Assembly: GCA_949284665.1 (NCBI GenBank)
Contig: CASDWR010000246.1
Coordinates: 1-5,628 of the forward strand
Origin: an uncultured Rikenellaceae bacterium
Lineage (GTDB): Bacteria > Bacteroidota > Bacteroidia > Bacteroidales > Rikenellaceae
Length of the DNA: 5,628 nucleotides
Direction: 5' to 3'
Part shown: one piece after another, positions 1 to 5,628 of the stretch
Numbering within the stretch: the first letter of the stretch is position 1
Layout: every line of letters starts with the position of its first letter
Made by a program: the position numbers and the translations under genes
Notes under the pieces: model-generated
Told to the model about the DNA's origin: nothing
The model's input: only the letters and a program-made list of their open reading frames with translations
Database searches by the model: none

Positions 1-919
1 AGAAGCCGTTGCCCTTGACAAAATCGAGATAATCGTTAACCCCTGCCCATACGTCGCTCAGGCCGGTTCCCTTGGTGGAAGAGCAGGTAAAAACCTGGGG
101 TCTCCATCCCGATTCGGGTTCGGGGAAGAGCCTGAGTGCATTGACGAACTGGTTTTTAGCAAGTTCAGCCTTTTGGACATTACCCCCGTCGGCTTTTGTG
201 ATCACCACCATGTCGGCCATCTCCATGATGCCGCGTTTGATGCCTTGGAGTTCGTCTCCGGCGCCGGAGATCTGGAGTAGCATGAACATATCCACCATGG
301 AGTGAACGGCAGTTTCGCTTTGCCCTACGCCGACGGTTTCGATGAATACGACGTCGAAACCGGCCGCCTCGCACAGGACCACTGTCTCACGGGTTTTGCG
401 TGCGACTCCGCCCAACGATCCTGCCGAAGGAGACGGGCGGATGAATACGTCGGGGTTTGCGGAGATGCTCTCCATCCGTGTTTTGTCGCCCAGAATGGAG
501 CCGCCGCTACGTTCGGAACTTGGGTCGATAGCCAATACGGCCAGTCGGTGCCCGAGGGTGGTAACCATTCCTCCGACAGCCTCGATAAACGTGGATTTAC
601 CGGCGCCCGGAACCCCCGTAATACCGATACGGACCGAACGGCCTGCATGGGGCAGGCAACGTTCGATAATTTCCTGTGCCTGGGCGTAGTGAGTGTGGTT
701 GTTGCTTTCGATCAGGGTGATGGCCTGAGACAATACGGTAATGTTACCGGCGAGGATTCCTTCTACATATTGGTCGGTCGTCAGGGTCGGTCTGTGTTTG
801 CGTTTGAATCGTGGGTTGACGATGGGTTGGTCATTCACGCCTTCGGTGACCGAGAGAGCACTGTCCTGAAAGTGCTCTTTGTGATGGGTTTCCCAGTGGT
901 CTATATGTGAATTGCTCAT
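1..919 (-). CDS. meaB: Methylmalonyl-CoA mutase-associated GTPase MeaB (3' end cut by window edge)
   Basis: MeaB is a SIMIBI-class G protein that loads and protects the adenosylcobalamin cofactor of methylmalonyl-CoA mutase in the cytoplasm. I read 306 residues before the gene leaves the window; the family is usually about 320-380 residues, so a short C-terminal part is missing. Visible motifs are the P-loop GVPGAGKS (102-109), DPSSERSGGSILGDKTRM (132-149), the ETVGVGQSE G3 region (194-202), GDELQGIKRG (221-230, the MeaB 'switch III' segment) and the G4 motif TKAD (241-244). The start is the only ATG after an in-frame TAA at 935-937, which is also the stop of the upstream gene, so the spacing is 15 bases and the pair is surely cotranscribed. 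No Shine-Dalgarno is visible. The N-terminus is unusually His-rich (His 5, 8, 12, 13, 16). The mutase genes are not in this window. The identification is secure from motif order. Confidence 0.96.
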   Translation of the reverse strand, partial: MSNSHIDHWETHHKEHFQDSALSVTEGVNDQPIVNPRFKRKHRPTLTTDQYVEGILAGNITVLSQAITLIESNNHTHYAQAQEIIERCLPHAGRSVRIGITGVPGAGKSTFIEAVGGMVTTLGHRLAVLAIDPSSERSGGSILGDKTRMESISANPDVFIRPSPSAGSLGGVARKTRETVVLCEAAGFDVVFIETVGVGQSETAVHSMVDMFMLLQISGAGDELQGIKRGIMEMADMVVITKADGGNVQKAELAKNQFVNALRLFPEPESGWRPQVFTCSSTKGTGLSDVWAGVNDYLDFVKGNGF

Positions 920-934
920 GACTTTGCGAGGGGA

Positions 935-1393
935 TTAGGGAATCATTTGCAATATTTTCTCGTTGGTGAGGGTAATTGGGTTTCCCAGCCATACGACACG
1001 ACCGCGACGGTTTGCAATGACTGAATAAGGTACGTATTGCGCGTTGAAAGCGGTTGCGATCTTGCCGTCGTCGAGAGCTACATAATAGGATGGTTTTCCG
1101 GCGGTGAGGAGATTGAGTACCGAGTCGCTTCGTTCGCGGGTAATCACGACGACGGTCAGCCGTTCGACGGCACTTTTTCCCAATTCGTTCAGTAGGTGGA
1201 GGCGTTTTGCACTTGCCTTGTTGGAAGAGTGATAAAATTCGACCATCAAGGCTTTGTTTTCGAGTTGGGGAGTGGTTCCGATCCACGATTTGATCTTTAA
1301 TTCGGGCATTCGGTCGCCGATAACCAGTTTCTGACCGAAGCATTGAGGCAAAGCTATCAGTGCCGGGATCAACAGAAATAGTATTCGTTTCAT
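935..1393 (-). CDS. Exported thioredoxin-fold (TlpA/AhpC-like) protein lacking the CXXC motif
   Basis: This is a 152-residue protein. The N-terminus MKRILFLLIPALIALPQCFG is a clear signal peptide, with likely signal peptidase I cleavage near Gly20/Gln21. Cys18 is a poor lipobox because its -1 residue is Gln. The rest resembles the TlpA/redoxin fold: a GDRMPELKI opening (26-34), a beta strand ALMVEFYHSS (48-57) where family members have 'vvlnFWAtWC', and VPYSVIANRRGRVVW (121-135), which matches the cis-Pro strand and following hairpin. The expected CXXC position reads Asn-Lys-Ala-Ser (58-61), so thiol-disulfide chemistry is unlikely. The protein probably acts in the periplasm as a binding or structural protein. 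The open frame extends upstream to 1600, but that extension is rejected because the signal peptide fixes the start at 1393. It is the first gene of the operon with meaB. The fold assignment is by eye; the function is unknown. Confidence 0.75.
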   Translation of the reverse strand: MKRILFLLIPALIALPQCFGQKLVIGDRMPELKIKSWIGTTPQLENKALMVEFYHSSNKASAKRLHLLNELGKSAVERLTVVVITRERSDSVLNLLTAGKPSYYVALDDGKIATAFNAQYVPYSVIANRRGRVVWLGNPITLTNEKILQMIP

Positions 1394-1488
1394 GGCGTAT
1401 CCGTATTTAAAGCGGTTCGAGCCGTCATGGGATCCGGTACGGTTGTCGGGAGTCGCCGCAACGCGCGTCGAAACGCGGTTATTAATTG

Positions 1489-1496
1489 CGAAGATA
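1489..1496 (-). promoter_or_regulatory. Candidate -7 element for the thioredoxin-like/meaB operon
   Basis: Read on the minus strand this is TATCTTCG, one mismatch from the Bacteroidetes -7 consensus TAnnTTTG, about 95 bases upstream of the first start codon. I see no good TTTG -33 partner. It is the best match I noticed in the 184-base divergent gap (1394-1577), but such matches arise by chance in A/T-rich DNA. Confidence 0.25.
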
Positions 1497-1539
1497 AATA
1501 ATTTGCGGGAATATAACGTGATTTCGGTTGGAAAAGTTA

Positions 1540-1547
1540 TATCTTTA
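1540..1547 (+). promoter_or_regulatory. Candidate -7 element for the glycosyltransferase gene
   Basis: TATCTTTA differs from TAnnTTTG only at the last base and would start a transcript about 25 bases before the ATG at 1578. No convincing -33 element is seen. The rest of the divergent region holds only a short ACGCGCGT palindrome (1461-1468) and no gene that I can support. Confidence 0.3.
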
Positions 1548-1577
1548 CACATCGAACCCGAAAGATTGGAATCGGTT

Positions 1578-2690
1578 ATGCATATCGGATTTGATGCCAA
1601 ACGCCTCTTTTTTAATGGCAGCGGATTGGGAAATTATTCTCGGAGTACGGTAGATATTTTGTGTCGGTATGCTCCGGAGAACCGTTACACGCTTTTCACT
1701 CCCCGGGAGGGGAATGCTTGTGGATTCGAGATACCCCAAGGGGTGGATCGGGTTATGCCCCGGGGTGCGATGCGTGTTGTGGGCTCATTCTGGCGCAGTT
1801 ATGCCCTGGGTGGAGCCATACGTCGTAGCGGAGTGGATGTCTATCATGGGTTAAGCAATGAGTTGCCGGCCGATATTTCTCGGACGCGGGCGAAAGGAGT
1901 TGTGACGATGCATGATTTGATCTTCGTCCGGTGTCCGCAGCTGTACAAACCTTTTGACAGGTGGCTCTATATCAAAAAATACGGACGCAGTTGCCGTATG
2001 GCGGACAAGATCATCGCCATCAGTCGTCTGACGGCGGAAGACCTCATGGATATATGGCATATACCGGAAGATCGGATAGCGGTGATCTACCAAGGTTGCA
2101 ATCCGATTTTTTATCAATCTCCATCCCCGCAAGAATTACGTCGGGTGGCCGAAAAATATCGTCTTCCCGAACATTACATTTTGAGTGTCGGTACGATAGA
2201 AGAGCGCAAGAATTTGTTGCTTACGGTACGGGCCATGGCGGAAGGGGGGGTTGAAGGTTCACTCGTGGCGGTGGGTCGACATACGCCGTATGCCGATCGG
2301 GTGATGGAATATGCACGGGCGCATGGGGTGGATCATCGCATCCGTATGCTTCACGATGTCGTGTTCGGGGAGTTGCCGTCCATTTATCGTCAAGCCGATG
2401 TTTTCGTATATGCTTCGATTTACGAAGGATTCGGAATCCCTATTCTGGAGGCACTCAATTCCGGGGTTCCGGTGGTTACCACGCGTGGCGGTGTTTTCGG
2501 GGAAACAGGTGGCGATGCGTGTCTTTATGTCGATCCGTATTGTGTTGAAGAGATGTCGGATGCCCTGATTCGCCTTATGGGAGATTCCGTTTTGCGAGAG
2601 GAGATGAAAGCCAGAGGAGCGCTTCATGTCGAAAAGTTCCGGGAACCGGCAATTGCCGAGAATCTGATGTCGGTATACCGTTCGTTGTAG
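1578..2690 (+). CDS. GT4-family glycosyltransferase (Glycos_transf_1 fold)
   Basis: This is a 370-residue cytosolic retaining glycosyltransferase with a GT-B fold, which would transfer a sugar from a nucleotide-activated donor; donor and acceptor cannot be told from sequence. The N-terminal domain begins MHIGFDAKRLFFNGSGLGNY, typical of Bacteroidetes GT4 enzymes with the Gly-rich acceptor-side loop, and includes VTMHDL (109-114). The C-terminal donor domain starts near 198 with ILSVGTIEERKN (201-212). It carries the EX7E motif EGFGIPILE (283-291), followed by ALNSGVPVV (292-300). No signal peptide or membrane span is visible. The frame is open from 1392, but the domain begins exactly at the Met at 1578, and the longer frame would overlap the divergent gene's start, so the short start is chosen. 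The gene stands alone between two propionate-pathway blocks, with no glycan cluster in view. A role in lipopolysaccharide, capsule or glycoprotein synthesis is only a guess. Confidence 0.9.
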   Translation: MHIGFDAKRLFFNGSGLGNYSRSTVDILCRYAPENRYTLFTPREGNACGFEIPQGVDRVMPRGAMRVVGSFWRSYALGGAIRRSGVDVYHGLSNELPADISRTRAKGVVTMHDLIFVRCPQLYKPFDRWLYIKKYGRSCRMADKIIAISRLTAEDLMDIWHIPEDRIAVIYQGCNPIFYQSPSPQELRRVAEKYRLPEHYILSVGTIEERKNLLLTVRAMAEGGVEGSLVAVGRHTPYADRVMEYARAHGVDHRIRMLHDVVFGELPSIYRQADVFVYASIYEGFGIPILEALNSGVPVVTTRGGVFGETGGDACLYVDPYCVEEMSDALIRLMGDSVLREEMKARGALHVEKFREPAIAENLMSVYRSL

Positions 2691-2709
2691 TGTTTCGGCT
2701 GTCTGGACG

Positions 2710-2747
2710 GTCGGGAAGAACAATTTTTCCGGCAAGCCCTTTTTTTT
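2710..2747 (+). terminator. Probable rho-independent terminator after the glycosyltransferase gene
   Basis: GTCGGGAA (2710-2717) pairs with TTTCCGGC (2726-2733), giving an 8-bp stem with two G-U pairs and an 8-base loop. Six bases (AAGCCC) separate it from a run of eight T (2740-2747), with another T run at 2752-2757. The gap between stem and T tract is longer than ideal. Its place 20 bases after the stop codon supports the call. Confidence 0.45.
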
Positions 2748-2758
2748 CTGCTTTTTTG

Positions 2759-2774
2759 TGTGAAAAAAATCACA
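2759..2774. promoter_or_regulatory. Perfect CRP/FNR-family palindrome TGTGA-N6-TCACA
   Basis: The 16 bases are TGTGA, six A, TCACA, which is an exact match to the E. coli CRP consensus half-sites and spacing. The centre (2766.5) lies about 52 bases before the start site implied by the -7 element at 2805. CRP/FNR-family regulators are common in Bacteroidetes, but their sites are not always this sequence. Any link to this operon is inferred from position. The A run also lets TTTTTT-GTGTG-AAAAAA (2752-2768) form a weak hairpin that could belong to the preceding termination region. Confidence 0.5.
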
Positions 2775-2787
2775 ATCGAAGGCGGGT

Positions 2788-2803
2788 ATCTTAAATATAA
2801 GAT
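2788..2803. repeat. Inverted repeat ATCTTA-AATA-TAAGAT next to the -7 element
   Basis: This is a perfect 6-bp inverted repeat with a 4-base spacer, ending one base before the TAAATTTG -7 element. It occupies roughly -31 to -16 of the inferred promoter, where a bound protein would block RNA polymerase, so it is a candidate operator. At this A/T content a chance origin is possible. Confidence 0.4.
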
Positions 2804-2804
2804 G

Positions 2805-2812
2805 TAAATTTG
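2805..2812 (+). promoter_or_regulatory. Bacteroidetes-type -7 promoter element of the mce-mmd operon
   Basis: TAAATTTG is a perfect TAnnTTTG match, placing transcription start near 2817-2820. I see no TTTG around -33 (the bases there read GGCGGG), which suggests either a weak promoter needing an activator or a promoter of another class. It is the only good element before mce and implies a leader of about 150 bases. Confidence 0.55.
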
Positions 2813-2818
2813 CACGGG

Positions 2819-2968
2819 ATATTTTTTGGCGGGAGGCGGAACCGAGCGATTGCAGAGTCGGGTGGAGAAAGATCGCCGAGGCCAGGAAAGATTATGGTTG
2901 GAGTGACCGTAAGATTACGATGAACGATAGGGTAGAGTTTTCATATATTTTAAAAATATTTAATAATT
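2819..2968 (+). other. Untranslated leader of the mce-mmd operon (inferred)
   Basis: These 150 bases hold no supportable gene. The first two thirds are purine- and G-rich, with possible short stems: CCGA/TCGG near 2843-2862 and CGTAA-GA-TTACG at 2908-2919. The last 30 bases are almost pure A/T (TATATTTTAAAAATATTTAATAA-type), as expected of an unstructured Bacteroidetes ribosome landing site. I searched by eye for the cobalamin riboswitch B12 box (GCCACTG-like) and did not find it. Confidence 0.4.
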
Positions 2969-3385
2969 ATGAAGGTTTCACACATTGAACATTTGGGTAT
3001 AGCTGTCAAGAACCTTGAAGAAGCCATACCATATTGGGAGAACGTATTGGGCCTGAAATGCTACAACATCGAGGAAGTGGCGGATCAGAAGGTGCGAACC
3101 GCATTTTTCAAGGTAGGCCAGACCAAGATTGAATTGCTCGAACCCACGGATGAAGAGAGTACCATTGCCAAGTTTATCGAGAAACGGGGCGAGGGGATTC
3201 ATCATTTGGCTTTTGCGGTTGAAGGGGTCGAGGATGCATTGGCAGATGCCGAGAGTAAGGGAATCCGCCTGATCGACAAGGCTCCCCGAGGAGGAGCGGA
3301 AGGGTTGTCGATCGCATTTCTCCATCCCAAGTCGACCCTTGGAGTGTTGACGGAACTGTGTGAGGACAAGCATAATAAACAGTAA
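2969..3385 (+). CDS. mce: Methylmalonyl-CoA epimerase
   Basis: This 138-residue cytosolic enzyme of the vicinal-oxygen-chelate (glyoxalase) superfamily interconverts (S)- and (R)-methylmalonyl-CoA, linking the B12 mutase to the decarboxylase encoded next door. Two beta-alpha-beta-beta-beta repeats are visible. The first starts [14 protein letters not shown] (6-19) and contains TKIELLEP (52-59). The second starts [15 protein letters not shown] (76-90), continues with [14 protein letters not shown] (109-122) and ends GVLTEL (125-130). By family analogy the metal ligands are His8, Glu55, one of His78/His79, and Glu129. The length is normal for the family. The ATG follows an A/T-rich stretch with no Shine-Dalgarno. 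It is the first gene of a four-gene transcription unit, 30 bases before mmdA. Gene order strongly supports the epimerase over other glyoxalase-family functions. Confidence 0.96.
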   Translation: MKVSHIEHLGIAVKNLEEAIPYWENVLGLKCYNIEEVADQKVRTAFFKVGQTKIELLEPTDEESTIAKFIEKRGEGIHHLAFAVEGVEDALADAESKGIRLIDKAPRGGAEGLSIAFLHPKSTLGVLTELCEDKHNKQ

Positions 3386-3415
3386 ACGATAATAAATATA
3401 GAGTACTCTTGAAAT

Positions 3416-4978
3416 ATGAGCGAGATTCAAAAAAAAGTCGAGGAGTTGATTAAACTTCGCGAAGAAGCAAGAATGGGAGGAGGCCAGAAGCGTATCGATG
3501 CCCAACACGGGAAAGGGAAATATACGGCTCGAGAGCGTATTGCCATGTTGTTGGACGAAGGGAGTTTCGAAGAGTTCGATATGTTCGTGACGCATCGATG
3601 CACTGATTTCGGTATGGAGAAGAGCCATCCCTACGGCGACGGAGTGGTGACCGGTTACGGAACGATCGACGGACGTTTGGTCTATGTTTTTGCACAGGAT
3701 TTTACGGTGTCTGCGGGTTCGTTGTCGAAGACCATGTCGGAGAAGATTTGCAAGGTAATGGATATGGCGATGCGTAACGGAGCACCGTGTATCGGTTTGA
3801 ACGATTCGGGAGGAGCCCGTATTCAGGAAGGTATCAATGCGTTGGCCGGGTATGCAGAGATTTTCCAACGGAACGTGTTGGCATCGGGTGTGATTCCACA
3901 GATTTCGGTCATTATGGGCCCGTGTGCTGGAGGAGCCGTTTATTCACCTGCGCTTACCGATTTTACGATCATGAAGAAGGATACCAGTTATATGTTCCTT
4001 ACGGGTCCGAAGGTTGTGAAGACCGTTACGGGCGAGGAGGTGACCCAGGAGCAGTTGGGAGGAGCTTCGGTGCATGCGACCAAATCGGGAGTGGCTCATT
4101 TTGCCGTTGACAGTGAGGAGAATTGCATGAAGCTGATACGCAAGTTGATCTCCTACCTGCCACAGAACAATATGGAGGATCCCCCACTTGCTGTATGTAC
4201 CGATCCGATCAATCGTTTGGAGGATTCGTTGAACGACATCATTCCCGACAGCCCGAACAAGCCGTACGACATGTATGAGGTGGTGAAGGCGATTGTCGAT
4301 AACGGAGATTTTTTGGAGGTACAGGAGTCGTATGCGAAAAATATCATCACCTGTTTTGCTCGTTTCAACGGACAGAGTGTGGGGATTATCGCCAACCAGC
4401 CGAAATATATGGCCGGAGTGCTCGACATCAATGCATCGAGGAAGGGAGCACGGTTCATTCGTTTCTGCGATGCATTCAACATTCCGTTGGTGTCGTTGGT
4501 TGATGTTCCGGGATTTTTGCCGGGTACGGGTCAGGAGTATGGAGGAGTGATTATGCACGGAGCGAAATTGTTGTTTGCCTATTGCGAGGCGACGGTACCG
4601 AAGGTGACCGTTACATTGCGCAAGGCATACGGTGGAGCTTACATTGTGATGTCTTCCAAACACATAAGGGGAGATATCAATTATGCATGGCCGACGGCCG
4701 AGATAGCAGTGATGGGCGCCAGCGGTGCGGTAGAGGTTTTGTTGGCCAAGGAGATTGCGGCATGCGAGGACCCGGAAGCAAAAGTGAAGTTGATTACCGA
4801 GAAGGAGAAGGAGTACAACGACAAATTCTCGAATCCTTACAATGCTGCCAAATACGGTTATATTGACGACATTATCGAGCCGCGAAATACGCGTTTCCGT
4901 ATTATACGGGCGTTGCAGTCGTTGGCAACCAAACGGTTGGCGAATCCGCCGAAGAAACATTCGAATATTCCTTTGTAA
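3416..4978 (+). CDS. mmdA: Carboxyltransferase subunit of biotin-dependent methylmalonyl-CoA decarboxylase / acyl-CoA carboxylase
   Basis: This 520-residue subunit belongs to the crotonase-fold carboxyltransferase family (PccB/MmdA). It moves the carboxyl group between methylmalonyl-CoA and biotin on the carrier protein. The N-terminal domain has the SGGARIQEG motif (131-139) and the CoA-side oxyanion loop [16 protein letters not shown] (168-183). The C-terminal domain has [16 protein letters not shown] (362-377), the biotin-side loop [15 protein letters not shown] (402-416) and [19 protein letters not shown] (422-440). The length is typical. The same family serves carboxylases, but the following OadG-type subunit and biotin carrier, with no biotin carboxylase in view, favour a sodium-pumping decarboxylase that makes propionyl-CoA. 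Position 410 is Ile, where actinobacterial propionyl-CoA carboxylases have Asp. The ATG at 3416 is preceded by A-rich sequence (GAAAT). A long antisense open frame is a coding shadow. Confidence 0.93.
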   Translation: MSEIQKKVEELIKLREEARMGGGQKRIDAQHGKGKYTARERIAMLLDEGSFEEFDMFVTHRCTDFGMEKSHPYGDGVVTGYGTIDGRLVYVFAQDFTVSAGSLSKTMSEKICKVMDMAMRNGAPCIGLNDSGGARIQEGINALAGYAEIFQRNVLASGVIPQISVIMGPCAGGAVYSPALTDFTIMKKDTSYMFLTGPKVVKTVTGEEVTQEQLGGASVHATKSGVAHFAVDSEENCMKLIRKLISYLPQNNMEDPPLAVCTDPINRLEDSLNDIIPDSPNKPYDMYEVVKAIVDNGDFLEVQESYAKNIITCFARFNGQSVGIIANQPKYMAGVLDINASRKGARFIRFCDAFNIPLVSLVDVPGFLPGTGQEYGGVIMHGAKLLFAYCEATVPKVTVTLRKAYGGAYIVMSSKHIRGDINYAWPTAEIAVMGASGAVEVLLAKEIAACEDPEAKVKLITEKEKEYNDKFSNPYNAAKYGYIDDIIEPRNTRFRIIRALQSLATKRLANPPKKHSNIPL

Positions 4979-4990
4979 TTCGATAGCGCT

Positions 4991-5323
4991 ATGATGTTAG
5001 TTTCAGTTAATTGGCCGGAAGTAACGACTGTTACGGTGATCGGTTTTTGCCTGGTGCTGTTGGTGTTGTTGCTTTTGGTATATGTGATGAAGCTGTTCGG
5101 GTATGTTTTCATGAAAAAGAAGGAGAATACGCCTGTAACGAGACAGCGGGTGCCGGACGAGGAGTTGGCCGCCATAGCCACAGCGATTCAGATTTACAAG
5201 AGCAACTTGCATGACAGCGAGTCGGAAGTGATTACGATCAACCGGATCGCACGTGTATATTCGCCGTGGAATTCGAAGATTCACGGACTTACTCAAATGC
5301 CGCAACATAGAAATAACAGATAA
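4991..5323 (+). CDS. mmdD: OadG-family small membrane subunit of the sodium-pumping decarboxylase
   Basis: This is a 110-residue protein with one strongly hydrophobic segment (about 13-34: VTVIGFCLVLLVLLLLVYVMKL region), then a basic stretch MKKKEN (41-46) and a soluble tail. This is the usual layout of OadG/MmdD subunits, which anchor and assemble the carboxyltransferase and biotin carrier with the membrane beta subunit. The tail contains DEELAAIATAIQIYKSNLH (56-74) and ends in YSPWNSKIHGL (90-100), which I recognise from Bacteroidetes OadG proteins. Two adjacent ATG codons (4991 and 4994) could both start it. It lies 12 bases after mmdA and 7 before the biotin-carrier gene, so translation is probably coupled. 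Sequence conservation in this family is low, so context carries much of the weight. Confidence 0.85.
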   Translation: MMLVSVNWPEVTTVTVIGFCLVLLVLLLLVYVMKLFGYVFMKKKENTPVTRQRVPDEELAAIATAIQIYKSNLHDSESEVITINRIARVYSPWNSKIHGLTQMPQHRNNR

Positions 5324-5330
5324 TTCAGCG

Positions 5331-5628
5331 ATGAAAGACTATTCATTGAAAATAAACGGACACATTTACAATGTGTCGATCGACGAGATCGACGATAAGG
5401 CAAATGTTGCCAATGTCGTGGTAAACGGTTCGCAATATACCGTTGAAATTGCAGGTGTGAGTGGTGCGGCATCCCAGAAACCGCATGTAACTCCGGTACC
5501 CCAGAATGTAACCAGCATTTCGGTTACGCCCAATACAGCTGCTCCGTCGGTGGTAGCACAGGTCCCGTCAACGGCAGGAGGAAGTAAAGTGATATGCCCA
5601 TTGCCAGGAACGGTAGTATCGCTTCGAG
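5331..5628 (+). CDS. mmdC: Biotin/lipoyl-attachment carrier protein of the decarboxylase (3' part beyond window)
   Basis: I read 99 residues before the window ends. Residues 1-43 (MKDYSLKINGHIYNVSIDEI onward) form the short beta-rich N-terminal domain common in Bacteroidetes biotin carriers. Residues 44-84 are a flexible Pro/Ala/Thr/Val-rich linker. From 86 the sequence KVICPLPGTVVSL matches the start of the biotinyl domain (family pattern 'v.aPmpGtv..i'). The biotinylated Lys of the usual AMKM motif lies past the edge, so attachment is predicted, not seen. The protein would swing carboxybiotin between MmdA and the membrane beta subunit. The gene starts 7 bases after the OadG-type gene. The next gene is expected to be the sodium-translocating beta subunit. 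Confidence 0.92.
   Translation, partial: MKDYSLKINGHIYNVSIDEIDDKANVANVVVNGSQYTVEIAGVSGAASQKPHVTPVPQNVTSISVTPNTAAPSVVAQVPSTAGGSKVICPLPGTVVSLR

Noticed and set aside
302..910. Plus-strand open frame of 202 codons opposite meaB
   Set aside because: The minus strand here carries every MeaB motif in order. The plus-strand translation has no recognisable domain and is a coding shadow.
1461..1468. ACGCGCGT palindrome in the divergent gap
   Set aside because: It is a short GC palindrome with no second copy and no clear relation to either promoter candidate.
1392..1600. Overlapping N-terminal extensions of the glycosyltransferase and the thioredoxin-like protein
   Set aside because: Both frames stay open through the divergent gap, but the signal peptide (start at 1393) and the GT4 N-terminus (start at 1578) show where each protein really begins.
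2890..2922. Tiny open frame in the mce leader (ATG near 2893, nine codons)
   Set aside because: It is too short, has no ribosome-site context, and nothing supports a leader peptide.
2819..2968. Cobalamin riboswitch ahead of mce
   Set aside because: It would fit the B12-linked pathway, but I found no GCCACTG-like B12 box and no convincing multi-helix core by eye.
2978..3868. Minus-strand open frame of 296 codons across mce and the start of mmdA
   Set aside because: It spans two clear plus-strand genes and their intergenic gap, and has no recognisable protein features.
3944..4960. Minus-strand open frame of 338 codons opposite mmdA
   Set aside because: It is long, but its translation is rich in Arg, His and Cys with no domain, and mmdA on the other strand is unmistakable along its whole length.

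Overview
The window looks like an ordinary chromosomal segment of a Bacteroidales bacterium. Rikenellaceae/Alistipes-like is a guess that the sequence alone cannot settle. The evidence is the gene content of the succinate-propionate pathway, A/T-rich translation starts without Shine-Dalgarno boxes, and a perfect Bacteroidetes-type -7 promoter hexamer pattern (TAnnTTTG). I see six protein genes, two of them cut by the window edges. There are no RNA genes, mobile elements or CRISPR arrays.

Left part (1-1393, minus strand): a two-gene operon. The first gene encodes a small exported thioredoxin-fold protein that has lost its CXXC motif. Fifteen bases downstream, and in the same reading frame, lies meaB, the GTPase chaperone of B12-dependent methylmalonyl-CoA mutase. 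Its 3' end is outside the window.

Middle (1394-2690): a 184-base divergent intergenic region, then a plus-strand GT4-type glycosyltransferase gene with no obvious link to its neighbours.

Regulatory stretch (2691-2968): a probable terminator for the glycosyltransferase, a perfect TGTGA-N6-TCACA palindrome (the CRP/FNR-family consensus), a second A/T-rich inverted repeat abutting a perfect TAnnTTTG -7 element, and then a leader of about 150 bases.

Right part (2969-5628, plus strand): a tight operon of methylmalonyl-CoA epimerase (mce), the carboxyltransferase subunit of an acyl-CoA carboxylase/methylmalonyl-CoA decarboxylase (mmdA), a small OadG-type membrane subunit, and the N-terminal part of a biotin-carrier protein. 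The membrane beta subunit (mmdB) is expected just past the right edge. Together with MeaB and the mutase (not in the window), these genes convert succinyl-CoA to propionyl-CoA: mutase gives (R)-methylmalonyl-CoA, Mce epimerises it, and the Mmd complex decarboxylates it while pumping sodium.

The pathway itself is well known. The items worth a second look are the regulatory region ahead of mce and the degenerate thioredoxin-like protein paired with meaB. I found no convincing undescribed system.
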